In this document: positions 1-6,846 of the stretch, in pieces
How positions within the stretch are numbered: position 1 is the first letter of the stretch
How the letters are laid out: the number at the start of each line of letters is the position of its first letter
Program-made: the position numbers and the translations under genes
Assembly (NCBI GenBank): GCA_946480635.1
Contig: CAMLKV010000019.1
Coordinates: forward strand, 1-13,062
DNA length: 13,062 nt
Origin: an uncultured Flavobacterium sp.
GTDB taxonomy: Bacteria; Bacteroidota; Bacteroidia; Flavobacteriales; Flavobacteriaceae
Reading direction: 5' to 3'
Notes under the pieces: model-generated
Database searches by the model: none
Told to the model about the DNA's origin: nothing
Seen by the model: the letters and a program-made list of their open reading frames with translations, nothing else

Positions 1-77
1 TTATTTCGTCAGTTGCACAACAAGGACTTGTTGAATTGAAAGATAAACTTTGGCAAATGTTAAACACAGAAGTATAA
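1..77 (+). CDS. obg: Obg family GTPase, C-terminal end only (partial)
   Basis: Only the last 24 codons lie in the window, in the frame beginning at base 3 and ending at TAA 75-77. They read ISSVAQQGLVELKDKLWQML followed by NTEV. The segment ISSVAQQGL matches the G5 region of Obg/CgtA GTPases, and the following LKDKLWxML helix is how Bacteroidota Obg proteins typically end. Obg is a ribosome-associated GTPase needed for large-subunit maturation. An S46 peptidase gene downstream agrees with the neighbourhood I recall for flavobacterial obg, which is supportive only. The G1-G4 motifs lie outside the window, so the call rests on this short tail. Another TRAFAC-class GTPase is possible but less likely. 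Confidence 0.65.
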   Translation, partial: ISSVAQQGLVELKDKLWQMLNTEV

Positions 78-104
78 AAAAATCCCTCATTGAGGGATTT
101 TTGC
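78..104 (+). terminator. Rho-independent terminator after obg
   Basis: A near-perfect hairpin follows the obg stop directly. The left arm AAAAATCCCTC (78-88) pairs with GAGGGATTTTT (92-102), leaving a 3-nt loop. The A-rich 5' side and T-rich 3' side are typical of an intrinsic terminator. It separates obg from the S46 peptidase gene, which therefore needs its own promoter. Confidence 0.85.
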
Positions 105-210
105 TTTTCAATATGGATGGAAGTTTTTGTGTGAGATTTTCAAAAGTTAAAATTTTCTTAATAAAAAGATTTTCTTTTCCCTTATGTTTTAGGCAATTAT
201 CAAAAAAAGG

Positions 211-218
211 TATATTCG
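211..218 (+). promoter_or_regulatory. Possible -7 promoter box for the S46 peptidase gene
   Basis: TATATTCG matches the Bacteroidota -7 consensus TAnnTTTG at all but one position and lies 22 nt upstream of the ATG at 241. A clear TTG-type -33 box is missing; only a T-run (187-190) sits at about the right distance. A promoter is expected here because a terminator isolates the gene from obg. The exact box remains uncertain. Confidence 0.3.
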
Positions 219-240
219 CACCACTAAAAATAAATATGTT

Positions 241-2394
241 ATGAAAAAATTACTTTTATCTCTAATCGCTGCTATTACGCTTGTGCCAATGAGTGTTAAG
301 GCTGATGAAGGTATGTGGTTTTTAATGTTCATTGAGCGTTTAAATCACAGAGATATGCAAAAAATGGGATTGCAGTTAACTGCTGAAGAAATTTACAGCA
401 TTAACCACCATAGTTTAAAAGATGCAATCGTTCAGTTTAACGGAGGTTGTACTGCAGAAATTATTTCTAAAGACGGTTTGGTATTAACAAACCACCACTG
501 TGGATATGATGCAATTGCTGAATTATCTACTGCTGAAAAGAATCACTTGAAAAATGGTTTTTGGGCAAAAGATAGAAAAGAGGAAATGAAACCTTCAAGT
601 TTATATGTTCGTTTCTTTGTTCGTATGGACGATTGTTCAAAAAGAATTTTATCAGTAGTAAATGATAAAATGACAGAAGCAGAGCGTGAAAAAGCCATTA
701 ATGCTGAAATCGCTAAGATCGAAAAAGAAAACAACGAAGGTGGAAAATATACAGTATCTGTACGTTCATTTTTCCAAGGAAATGAGTACTACTATTTCGT
801 TTACCAAGATTATAAAGATGTTCGTTTAGTAGGAACACCACCTGAAAGCTTAGGTAAGTTTGGTGGAGATACAGACAACTGGGAATGGCCTCGTCACACT
901 GCAGATTTCTCAATGTTCCGTGTGTATGGAGATGCTAACGGTAACCCTGCTGACTATTCGACTAACAACGTACCTTTAAAACCTAAACATTACTTACCAG
1001 TTAATATTGGTGGTGTTAAAGAGAACGATTACGCAATGATTTTAGGATATCCTGGTCGTACAAACCGTTGGATGCCAGCTGCTGGAATCGAGCAAAACGT
1101 AAAATTTGCTTACCCAGCATGGGTTGAAGGTTCAAAAGTAGGAATGGATCAAATGAAAAAGTACATGGTGCAAAGTGATGCTTTGAACTTAGTATATGCT
1201 TCAAAATTTGCTGGTGTAGCTAACTACTGGAAAAACCGTCAAGGTATGATTGACGCTTTAACAAAATTTGGAACTGCAAAAACAAAAGCTGCTCAAGAAG
1301 CAAAATTCAATACATGGGCTAATAAGCCAGAAAACAAAGCAAAATACGGAAACGTTGTTGCTACTATCAATAACTTCTACAAGTTAACTAATGAAAAATC
1401 ACGTCATGATAATTATCTAAACATGATTTTTAGAAACAGTGCTTACGGAGCTATCGGGAGAACTTTAGGAAAACAATTAGAGAATTATGCTAAAGCAGAT
1501 GCTGCTAAACGCGCTCAAATGGCACCAGCTATTTCTGAAATGACTGATGAATTCTTCAAAGAAGTTCACATTCCTGCTGAAAAAGATATCTTAGCAGCTG
1601 AGTTAAACTTATATGCTACAAAATCTACAGGTTACAATATTGCTCCAGCAGTTGCTGAATTAGGAAAAGCAAATAATAATGACTTTACAAAGTATGTTAA
1701 TGCAGCTTTCGATTTAAGTATTCTTTCTTCAAAAGATAGAGTTAAAGCTTTCTTAGAAGTTCCTAATGAAGCATTAATTACAAATGATCCATTATTTAAA
1801 TTGTCTAATGATTTAATCACACATTTTGGGTCTAAATCAGACGAAATTGCAAAAGCTCAAAATGATTATGGAGCTGCATTCCGCAAATTAGTAGAAGGAT
1901 TACGTGAGTCTAAAATTGGTACAATCAAATATCCAGATGCAAACTCAACTTTACGTTTAACATACGGAAAAGTTCGTTCTTTACCTGCTGATAAGCGTAA
2001 CGACGCAAAAATCAACAACTATACAACTTTAGCGGGTCAAGTAAAAAAATACAAAAAAGGCGATGCTGAGTTCGATTTACCAGAAAGAGTACTTGAAATG
2101 AACAAAAACAAAGACTTTGGTCGTTATGCAGACAAAGACGGTTCATTACACGTAAACTTCTTAACAGATAATGATATTACCGGTGGTAACTCAGGTTCTC
2201 CAGTATTAAACGGAAAAGGTGAGTTAATCGGTTTAGCTTTCGACGGAAACATCGAAGCAATGGCTGGTGATGTAATTTTCGATAAAAACTTGCAAAGAAC
2301 AATTAACTGTGATATTCGTTATGTACTTTGGGTAATCGAAAACTTCTCAGGTGCTAAGCACATTGTAGACGAAATGACATTAGTTAAACAGTAG
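241..2394 (+). CDS. S46 family serine dipeptidyl-peptidase (DPP7/DPP11-like)
   Basis: This 717-residue exported peptidase removes dipeptides from the N-termini of peptides in the periplasm, feeding amino-acid catabolism. A signal peptide (1-21, cleaved after VKA) leaves a mature N-terminus DEGMWF, typical of the family. The catalytic residues are visible in family context: His86 in TNHHCGY (83-89), Asp222 in WPRHTADF (216-223) and Ser651 in GGNSGSP (648-654). The length agrees with P. gingivalis DPP7 and DPP11 (about 710-720 residues). The residue 18 after the catalytic Ser is Gly669 (FDGN). In DPP11 an Arg at this place is reported to select acidic P1 residues, whereas DPP7 has Gly, so a preference for hydrophobic P1 is inferred. 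Frequent aac, ttc and cgt codons suggest good expression. The gene is monocistronic, flanked by terminators on both sides. Confidence 0.93.
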   Translation: MKKLLLSLIAAITLVPMSVKADEGMWFLMFIERLNHRDMQKMGLQLTAEEIYSINHHSLKDAIVQFNGGCTAEIISKDGLVLTNHHCGYDAIAELSTAEKNHLKNGFWAKDRKEEMKPSSLYVRFFVRMDDCSKRILSVVNDKMTEAEREKAINAEIAKIEKENNEGGKYTVSVRSFFQGNEYYYFVYQDYKDVRLVGTPPESLGKFGGDTDNWEWPRHTADFSMFRVYGDANGNPADYSTNNVPLKPKHYLPVNIGGVKENDYAMILGYPGRTNRWMPAAGIEQNVKFAYPAWVEGSKVGMDQMKKYMVQSDALNLVYASKFAGVANYWKNRQGMIDALTKFGTAKTKAAQEAKFNTWANKPENKAKYGNVVATINNFYKLTNEKSRHDNYLNMIFRNSAYGAIGRTLGKQLENYAKADAAKRAQMAPAISEMTDEFFKEVHIPAEKDILAAELNLYATKSTGYNIAPAVAELGKANNNDFTKYVNAAFDLSILSSKDRVKAFLEVPNEALITNDPLFKLSNDLITHFGSKSDEIAKAQNDYGAAFRKLVEGLRESKIGTIKYPDANSTLRLTYGKVRSLPADKRNDAKINNYTTLAGQVKKYKKGDAEFDLPERVLEMNKNKDFGRYADKDGSLHVNFLTDNDITGGNSGSPVLNGKGELIGLAFDGNIEAMAGDVIFDKNLQRTINCDIRYVLWVIENFSGAKHIVDEMTLVKQ

Positions 2395-2418
2395 TATTGT
2401 TTATCCTTTTAAAAATAT

Positions 2419-2450
2419 AATCCGAACTCATATCTGAGTTCGGATTTTTT
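2419..2450 (+). terminator. Rho-independent terminator after the S46 peptidase gene
   Basis: A perfect 12-bp stem, AATCCGAACTCA (2419-2430) with TGAGTTCGGATT (2435-2446), closes on a 4-nt loop and is followed by a T-run. It lies 24 nt after the stop codon and acts in the plus direction. Confidence 0.92.
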
Positions 2451-2453
2451 ATT

Positions 2454-2548
2454 TTAGGGCGTTCCCTTTTTGTTGACTAAGGTTCTCGAAGTCAACAAAA
2501 ACGTCGGGCTGTTCGCACTACATGGTAGTTTGCTTCCATCCCTAACGC
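2454..2548 (+). ncRNA. Candidate structured intergenic element (flavobacterial GGGCG...CCCTAACGC type)
   Basis: No gene lies here, but the sequence is highly organised and richer in G+C than its surroundings. TTAGGG (2454-2459) can pair with CCCTAA (2540-2545) to close the element. CGTT (2460-2463) can pair with AACG (2500-2503). Inside is a perfect 11-bp stem, TTTTTGTTGAC (2467-2477) with GTCAACAAAAA (2491-2501), which shares its last two bases with the CGTT/AACG helix. A third small hairpin is ACTAC (2517-2521) with GTAGT (2525-2529). CCC 2464-2466 could also contact GGG 2506-2508. From memory, elements beginning GGGCGTT, containing CGGGCT and ending CCCTAACGC are common between flavobacterial genes. 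It may correspond to the Flavo-1 RNA motif or to a dispersed repeat, which I could not check. Strand and transcription are inferred. Confidence 0.45.
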
Positions 2549-2562
2549 AAACAAATTTTTCC

Positions 2563-2570
2563 TATTTTTG
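2563..2570 (+). promoter_or_regulatory. -7 promoter box of the TPR gene
   Basis: TATTTTTG matches the Bacteroidota -7 consensus TAnnTTTG exactly and lies only 4 nt before the ATG at 2575. No TTG is correctly spaced upstream; the nearest TTTG (2529-2532) is 30 nt away. If the box is used, the mRNA would start at or almost at the start codon. Confidence 0.4.
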
Positions 2571-2574
2571 AAAA

Positions 2575-3258
2575 ATGAAATACCTTATCTGTTTCTTTCT
2601 ATTCATTCCAGTCCTTCTTTGGTCACAAACCAATTGTGATAATGGAGAAGCTTTATTTAAACAAAAAAAATATGTAGAAGCACAAGTTTTACTTCAAAAA
2701 TGTATTTCAGAAAATCCAAAAAACTACAAAGCAATTGACCAACTAGGAGAAATTGCCTATCATAGTAAGAATTGGGACGATGCAATAAAATATTCTACCG
2801 TTCTTAAAAATGCTTTTCCAACTAATGCTGAATATTGGTTTAGATACGGAGGGTCTTTAGGGATGAAAGCTAAAGCAATTAGTAAAATAAAAGCATTTGG
2901 TATGCTAGATGATATTGAAGGAGCATTTGTGAAAGCTACAAAATTAGATCATAAACATATCAATTCGCGTTGGGCTTTAGTGGTATTGTATGTAGAATTG
3001 CCCGGAATTATAGGAGGTAGTGAGAGTAAAGCTACAAGATATGCTGATGAATTAATGCAAATATCAAAAGTTGATGGATATTTAGCAAAAGGATATATTG
3101 ATGTGTATTTTAAGCGTTATGATAAAGCCGAAATCAATTATAAAAAAGCACACGAAATTGGACAATCAAAAACCACTTTCGAAAAATTATATGATTTATA
3201 TTTGAATAAGTTTAAAAACAAAACAAAAGCCGAAGAATTTAAAAGGACAAACAAATAA
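2575..3258 (+). CDS. Exported tetratricopeptide-repeat (TPR) protein
   Basis: A 227-residue protein with a signal peptide (about 1-17, MKYLICFFLFIPVLLWS, then Q) predicts periplasmic or outer-envelope location. Residues 20-90 contain two TPR-like helix pairs: GEALFKQKKYVEAQVLLQKC followed by ENPKN, then LGEIAYHSKNWDDAIKYSTV. A further pair lies near 168-195 (AKGYIDVYFKRYDKAEINYK). The middle segment LPGIIGGSESKATRYADEL (142-160) is a conserved-looking motif that I have seen in exported TPR proteins. TPR units usually mount protein-protein contacts, and no enzymatic residue is evident, so the specific partner is unknown. The ATG at 2575 is chosen because it begins the signal peptide. The gene stands alone between the structured element and a terminator. 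Confidence 0.85.
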   Translation: MKYLICFFLFIPVLLWSQTNCDNGEALFKQKKYVEAQVLLQKCISENPKNYKAIDQLGEIAYHSKNWDDAIKYSTVLKNAFPTNAEYWFRYGGSLGMKAKAISKIKAFGMLDDIEGAFVKATKLDHKHINSRWALVVLYVELPGIIGGSESKATRYADELMQISKVDGYLAKGYIDVYFKRYDKAEINYKKAHEIGQSKTTFEKLYDLYLNKFKNKTKAEEFKRTNK

Positions 3259-3279
3259 TATACATTCTTGTTTGTCCTT
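3243..3279. terminator. Bidirectional terminator between converging genes
   Basis: A perfect 12-bp stem, AAGGACAAACAA (3243-3254) with TTGTTTGTCCTT (3268-3279), encloses a 13-nt loop. On the minus strand it is followed by TTTT, and on the plus strand by an AT-rich run, so it can serve both the TPR gene and the converging minus-strand pair. The TPR stop codon (3256-3258) lies in the loop, so the last codons of that gene form the left arm. Confidence 0.75.
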
Positions 3280-3286
3280 ATTAAAT

Positions 3287-4804
3287 TTATAATCTACGAC
3301 TATTTGGTAGTAGTAGTAATGAGCATTCACTTATTGCTGCAGAAAAAGAATTTGTTTCTGCATTTCCTCTAGTTATCTCAATGTGAACAGTGAAATTTCC
3401 TGATTCATTAATATTTATAGGGATGTTAGAAAGACTATTAAACATTCTTAAGCCGTTTTTGACTTCAAAAAATGGTATACTTTTAACTATGATACTTGGG
3501 CCTCCTGTTTTAAATAAAGTTATGGTTATAATTCCTGCTGTTGTACAATTTATACTTCCAATACCACATCCAACTAAAGTATAATCATAATTAACAGATA
3601 AAAGTAGTGTTGAAGGAGTCGTTATGTTTATATTTTGAAAGCTTTTTTGAGGATTTGAAAAGTTAGGAGTGACAGAATTTACCATAGCTCTGTTATCTGT
3701 AGGTCCTATGGCAAATTTATAATTTGACTCCCATCTAGCAGGTGAATATTCACCGCCACTTGTGAGTACATCTCCACTTATTCCAACACTTCTATTTACG
3801 CCAATATTTCCATTTGCTTTAACTGCAAATTTTTCTTGAAAACCAATAGTTCTGTCGTCATAGCCAATAGCAACATCAGTGTACGGATGATCACTATATA
3901 TTTGTAAGCGATTCCCTGTTACAGCAAACCCAACATCTCCAGTAGCTCCTGGATAAAGAGTAATTTTCTTTTCTAAAGTTGGAGGAAAAGATAATGGCGC
4001 ATTTGGATTGTTTGTTCCAATTCCAACTTTTCCGCTACTATTAGAATTAGTAATGCTTCCGTTACTATTTAAAGCCCAATAAGAAGGAGTTGAAGGAGAT
4101 ATTGGTGCATTTTCCCAACGAGCAACACCATTAGCATCACTTGTCAGGATTTTACCGAAACCTTGCGTGCCATCTGTAATTTTTATTTTACCATTAATGT
4201 CAAGTTTTTGACTAGGGTAAGCATTGTTTATTCCTATATTTCCATTTGGTTTTATAACAAATCTTCCAGCTTGAATTCCAGGAGCATCCACTTCTACATC
4301 TCCATTACCTCCAATAGACAGTGCTTTGCTATTAGTATCGGCAATACGAATTCTTTTTTCAAACATTATACCATAAGCATCTTTTTTCCAGTAACCGTTT
4401 GCAGCATGTAATGCATAAGGAACGCTGTTTATAGGACTAGTGGCACTTATAGTGTAAGTATTTCCTCCATTTGGATCAATCTCTGTTAAAATAAAATATT
4501 CGTTCTCACCCCATTCAATATCTGCAAAATTTGCAGAATTATTATTACCAGTGCCAATTTCGATAGTAAATAATCCATTGTCATTAGTAGTTGTATTATG
4601 TTCTTCTGAATATACTTCAGGACCATTAGCTTGACTTTTTAAAATCGCAACTCTAATTCCAATATTTTGGTTTATTAATAAATTATTGTTTATGTCCCTT
4701 CCAATAGCTTGAAAACTCATTTTTTGAGGTGTTTGAGCTATCATTTTTGTACTAATAATCAAGATCAGGATTAGTAATACTTGTTTTAAAATATGTGTTC
4801 TCAT
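3287..4804 (-). CDS. Exported surface protein with phage-tail-fibre-like repeats
   Basis: This is a 505-residue protein with a signal peptide (1-24, ending MIAQ). Residues 25-135 form the N-terminal domain often found in exported Bacteroidota proteins (PQKMSFQAIGRD through NSVPYALHAA). The middle contains tail-fibre-like units: NGNIGINNAYPSQKLDINGK (187-206), KVGIGTNNP (259-267) and NGNIGVN (331-337). These are interleaved with two copies of an LTSxxxxxARWE module (220-231 and 347-359). The C-terminal 140 residues (365-505) look beta-rich and unlike the repeats, and end in LLLLPNSRRL. I see no T9SS tail in this protein, although the gene just upstream has one. It is the second gene of a minus-strand pair, starting 4 nt after its neighbour's stop. 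The role is unknown; cell-surface adhesion or appendage function is only inferred. Confidence 0.75.
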   Translation of the reverse strand: MRTHILKQVLLILILIISTKMIAQTPQKMSFQAIGRDINNNLLINQNIGIRVAILKSQANGPEVYSEEHNTTTNDNGLFTIEIGTGNNNSANFADIEWGENEYFILTEIDPNGGNTYTISATSPINSVPYALHAANGYWKKDAYGIMFEKRIRIADTNSKALSIGGNGDVEVDAPGIQAGRFVIKPNGNIGINNAYPSQKLDINGKIKITDGTQGFGKILTSDANGVARWENAPISPSTPSYWALNSNGSITNSNSSGKVGIGTNNPNAPLSFPPTLEKKITLYPGATGDVGFAVTGNRLQIYSDHPYTDVAIGYDDRTIGFQEKFAVKANGNIGVNRSVGISGDVLTSGGEYSPARWESNYKFAIGPTDNRAMVNSVTPNFSNPQKSFQNINITTPSTLLLSVNYDYTLVGCGIGSINCTTAGIITITLFKTGGPSIIVKSIPFFEVKNGLRMFNSLSNIPININESGNFTVHIEITRGNAETNSFSAAISECSLLLLPNSRRL

Positions 4805-4808
4805 GGTT

Positions 4809-5279
4809 TTAGTTTTTAATTAGTTTAAAGGTTTTAGAGCCCAAATCATTGTAAAGTTTTAAGAAGTAAAAATCCTTTGTTAGAAATGATAGATTTATCA
4901 TCGTTTGAGATTGTATAATTTCACCTTCTTTTATTTTAGAGCCATTTAAATTAAAAAGCTCGTACTTAATAGGCGTTTTTACTTCTTCTGTGAAATAAAT
5001 TTGAATACCCTCGTTAAAATTGTTTGGGTAAACAATGGCATGAAATTCATTATTCGTATCAACTTTTTTGGTTGAGTTTTTATAAATTTCAAATGGTTGT
5101 TGAATGCCACATGTGATTTTTTCTGATTGAGAGTCAGCAGATTTATAATCGATTAGTCCAATGCTATATGATAGCCTTCCATTAGAACCGCTCGAAGAAC
5201 CACCACTGCAAACTATTGCTTGCTGGCCATAATTTATCTGACTAGTGGTTAAGAATAAAATGTAAGTTATTGATTTCAT
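4809..5279 (-). CDS. Short exported protein with T9SS type A sorting domain
   Basis: A 156-residue protein with an N-terminal signal peptide (about 1-19, MKSITYILFLTTSQINYGQ). The mature N-terminal part (20-66) includes a Gly/Ser-rich stretch, CSGGSSSGSNGRLSYSIG, and ends CGIQQPFEIY. This is a layout I recognise from small flavobacterial proteins encoded beside tail-fibre-like proteins. Residues 82-156 match the T9SS type A C-terminal domain: IVYPNNFNEG, then YELFNLNGSKIKEGE, then LSFLTKDFYFLKLYNDLGSK and a final KLIKN. This domain directs passage through the outer membrane and attachment to the cell surface. The gene leads the pair with the 505-residue protein, and their 4-nt gap suggests co-translation and joint function at the surface. 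Confidence 0.8.
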   Translation of the reverse strand: MKSITYILFLTTSQINYGQQAIVCSGGSSSGSNGRLSYSIGLIDYKSADSQSEKITCGIQQPFEIYKNSTKKVDTNNEFHAIVYPNNFNEGIQIYFTEEVKTPIKYELFNLNGSKIKEGEIIQSQTMINLSFLTKDFYFLKLYNDLGSKTFKLIKN

Positions 5280-5345
5280 TTTTTAGTTTTTTAGTTTGTC
5301 ATGACGATTATTAAGAATTAAAATATTTGTTTTGTTTTTATACTG

Positions 5346-5376
5346 TAAAAGTATTTTAAGTTTAAATCCTTGTCAA
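5346..5376 (-). promoter_or_regulatory. Promoter of the T9SS/tail-fibre pair
   Basis: On the minus strand, TTG (5376-5374), a 20-nt spacer and TACTTTTA (5353-5346) match the Bacteroidota pattern TTG-N17..23-TAnnTTTG with one mismatch in the -7 box. It would leave a leader of about 60 nt before the ATG at 5279. The spacer contains TTTAAACTT, also found in the spacer of the divergent mpl promoter. Confidence 0.5.
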
Positions 5377-5401
5377 TCAACCGAAAGGCTCATTTTTAAA
5401 G

Positions 5402-5435
5402 TTGTGTTTACTTTAAACTTTATGACTTATATTTG
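5402..5435 (+). promoter_or_regulatory. Promoter of mpl
   Basis: TTG (5402-5404), a 23-nt spacer and TATATTTG (5428-5435) fit the Bacteroidota consensus, with an exact -7 box and a spacer at the long end of the range. The predicted leader is about 50 nt. The spacer holds TTTAAACTT (5412-5420), the inverted copy of a site in the facing promoter. Confidence 0.5.
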
Positions 5436-5489
5436 AAGTTATTTAAGCACAGCGCATAGAAAAGTTAAATTGATTATAGAAATTAAATA

Positions 5490-6845
5490 ATGAGAACTCA
5501 TTTCATAGCTATTGGCGGAGCAGCCATGCACAATTTGGCATTAGCCTTACATAGTAAAGGATATAAAGTAACTGGTAGCGACGATGCCATTTTTGAACCA
5601 TCAAAATCAAGATTAGAAAAAAAAGGTTTGTTGCCTGTTGAAATGGGTTGGTTTCCTGAAAAAATTACTTCAGATATTGAAGCTGTTATTCTGGGGATGC
5701 ATGCAAAAGCAGATAATCCCGAATTATTAAAAGCACAAGAATTAGGACTTAAAATTTATTCGTACCCAGAATTCTTATACGAACAATCTAAAAATAAAAC
5801 GCGTGTTGTTATTGGTGGCTCACATGGAAAAACAACCATAACTTCAATGATTCTTCATGTTATGCATTATCATAATGTAGAAGTGGATTATATGGTAGGA
5901 GCACAGTTGGAAGGATTTGATACCATGGTTCACCTGACAGAGCATAATGATTTTATCGTTTTAGAGGGAGATGAGTATTTATCTTCGCCAATGGATCGCC
6001 GACCAAAATTCCATTTGTACCAACCCAATATTGCCTTAATTTCTGGAATTGCTTGGGATCATATTAATGTATTTCCAACGTATGAAAATTATGTAGAGCA
6101 GTTTGAAATTTTCATTCAAAAAATTACCAATGGCGGTATTTTAGTTTATAACGAAAATGACCCAGAAGTAAAACGTGTTGCCGAAAAAGCAGAAAACCCT
6201 ATTCGTAAAATTCCATATCACACGCCAGAATATACAGTTCAAAATGGAGTAACATTACTTGAAACTCCAGAAGGGCCAATGCCAATTGAAGTTTTTGGTG
6301 CGCATAATTTAAATAATCTTGCAGGAGCCAAATGGATTTGTCAAAATATGGGCGTTGACGAAGCTGATTTTTACGAAGCAATTGCAAGTTTTAAGGGTGC
6401 TTCAAAACGTTTAGAAAAAATTGCAGAAAGCAGTAATAAAGTTGCATATAAAGATTTTGCTCATTCGCCAAGTAAAGTAGCTGCTACTACAAAGGCAGTA
6501 AAAGAACAGTATCCTGACAGAACTTTAGTAGCTTGTCTAGAATTGCATACCTACAGCAGTTTGAATGCAGAATTTTTAAAAGAATACGAAGGTGCTTTAG
6601 ATTATGCTGATGTAGCTGTGGTTTTCTATTCTCCAGATGCTGTTAAAATTAAACAATTGGAGGAGGTGACTTATGAGCAGATTGCTAAAGCATTTAAAAG
6701 AGACAATCTTGTTATTTATACCAATCCTGCTGAATTCAAACAGTTTCTATTCAGTGCTGATTTAAATAATTCAGCTTTACTTTTAATGAGTTCAGGGAAT
6801 TACGGAGGATTAGATTTTGAAGAAGTAAAAGGACTTATTCAATAA
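5490..6845 (+). CDS. mpl: UDP-N-acetylmuramate:L-alanyl-gamma-D-glutamyl-meso-diaminopimelate ligase
   Basis: This Mur-ligase-family enzyme (451 residues, usual for Mpl) joins recovered tripeptide to UDP-MurNAc in the cytoplasm, returning peptidoglycan fragments to synthesis with ATP hydrolysis. The N-terminal Rossmann motif IAIGGAAMHNLA (6-17) is the MurC/Mpl form. The ATP-binding loop GGSHGKTT spans 109-116, VLEGDEY (157-163) supplies the metal/ATP-site acidic residues, and FGAHNLNNLAGA (269-280) is the Mur-ligase asparagine motif. The domains run in the standard order: UDP-binding, ATPase, C-terminal ligase-like. The alternative is MurC itself, but GIAWDHINVFPTYE and the overall layout favour Mpl. 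It is transcribed alone; the converging DUF1287 gene ends 1 nt away. Confidence 0.88.
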   Translation: MRTHFIAIGGAAMHNLALALHSKGYKVTGSDDAIFEPSKSRLEKKGLLPVEMGWFPEKITSDIEAVILGMHAKADNPELLKAQELGLKIYSYPEFLYEQSKNKTRVVIGGSHGKTTITSMILHVMHYHNVEVDYMVGAQLEGFDTMVHLTEHNDFIVLEGDEYLSSPMDRRPKFHLYQPNIALISGIAWDHINVFPTYENYVEQFEIFIQKITNGGILVYNENDPEVKRVAEKAENPIRKIPYHTPEYTVQNGVTLLETPEGPMPIEVFGAHNLNNLAGAKWICQNMGVDEADFYEAIASFKGASKRLEKIAESSNKVAYKDFAHSPSKVAATTKAVKEQYPDRTLVACLELHTYSSLNAEFLKEYEGALDYADVAVVFYSPDAVKIKQLEEVTYEQIAKAFKRDNLVIYTNPAEFKQFLFSADLNNSALLLMSSGNYGGLDFEEVKGLIQ

Positions 6846-6846
6846 T

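Noticed and set aside
50..244. Open frame of 64 codons after obg
   Set aside because: It overlaps the obg tail, the terminator and the promoter region, has no recognisable protein features, and its codons simply run through AT-rich non-coding sequence.
3390..3584. Plus-strand open frames inside the 505-aa gene (also 4163-4411)
   Set aside because: These are antisense shadows of a minus-strand gene with clear domain structure; they have no promoter or family resemblance.
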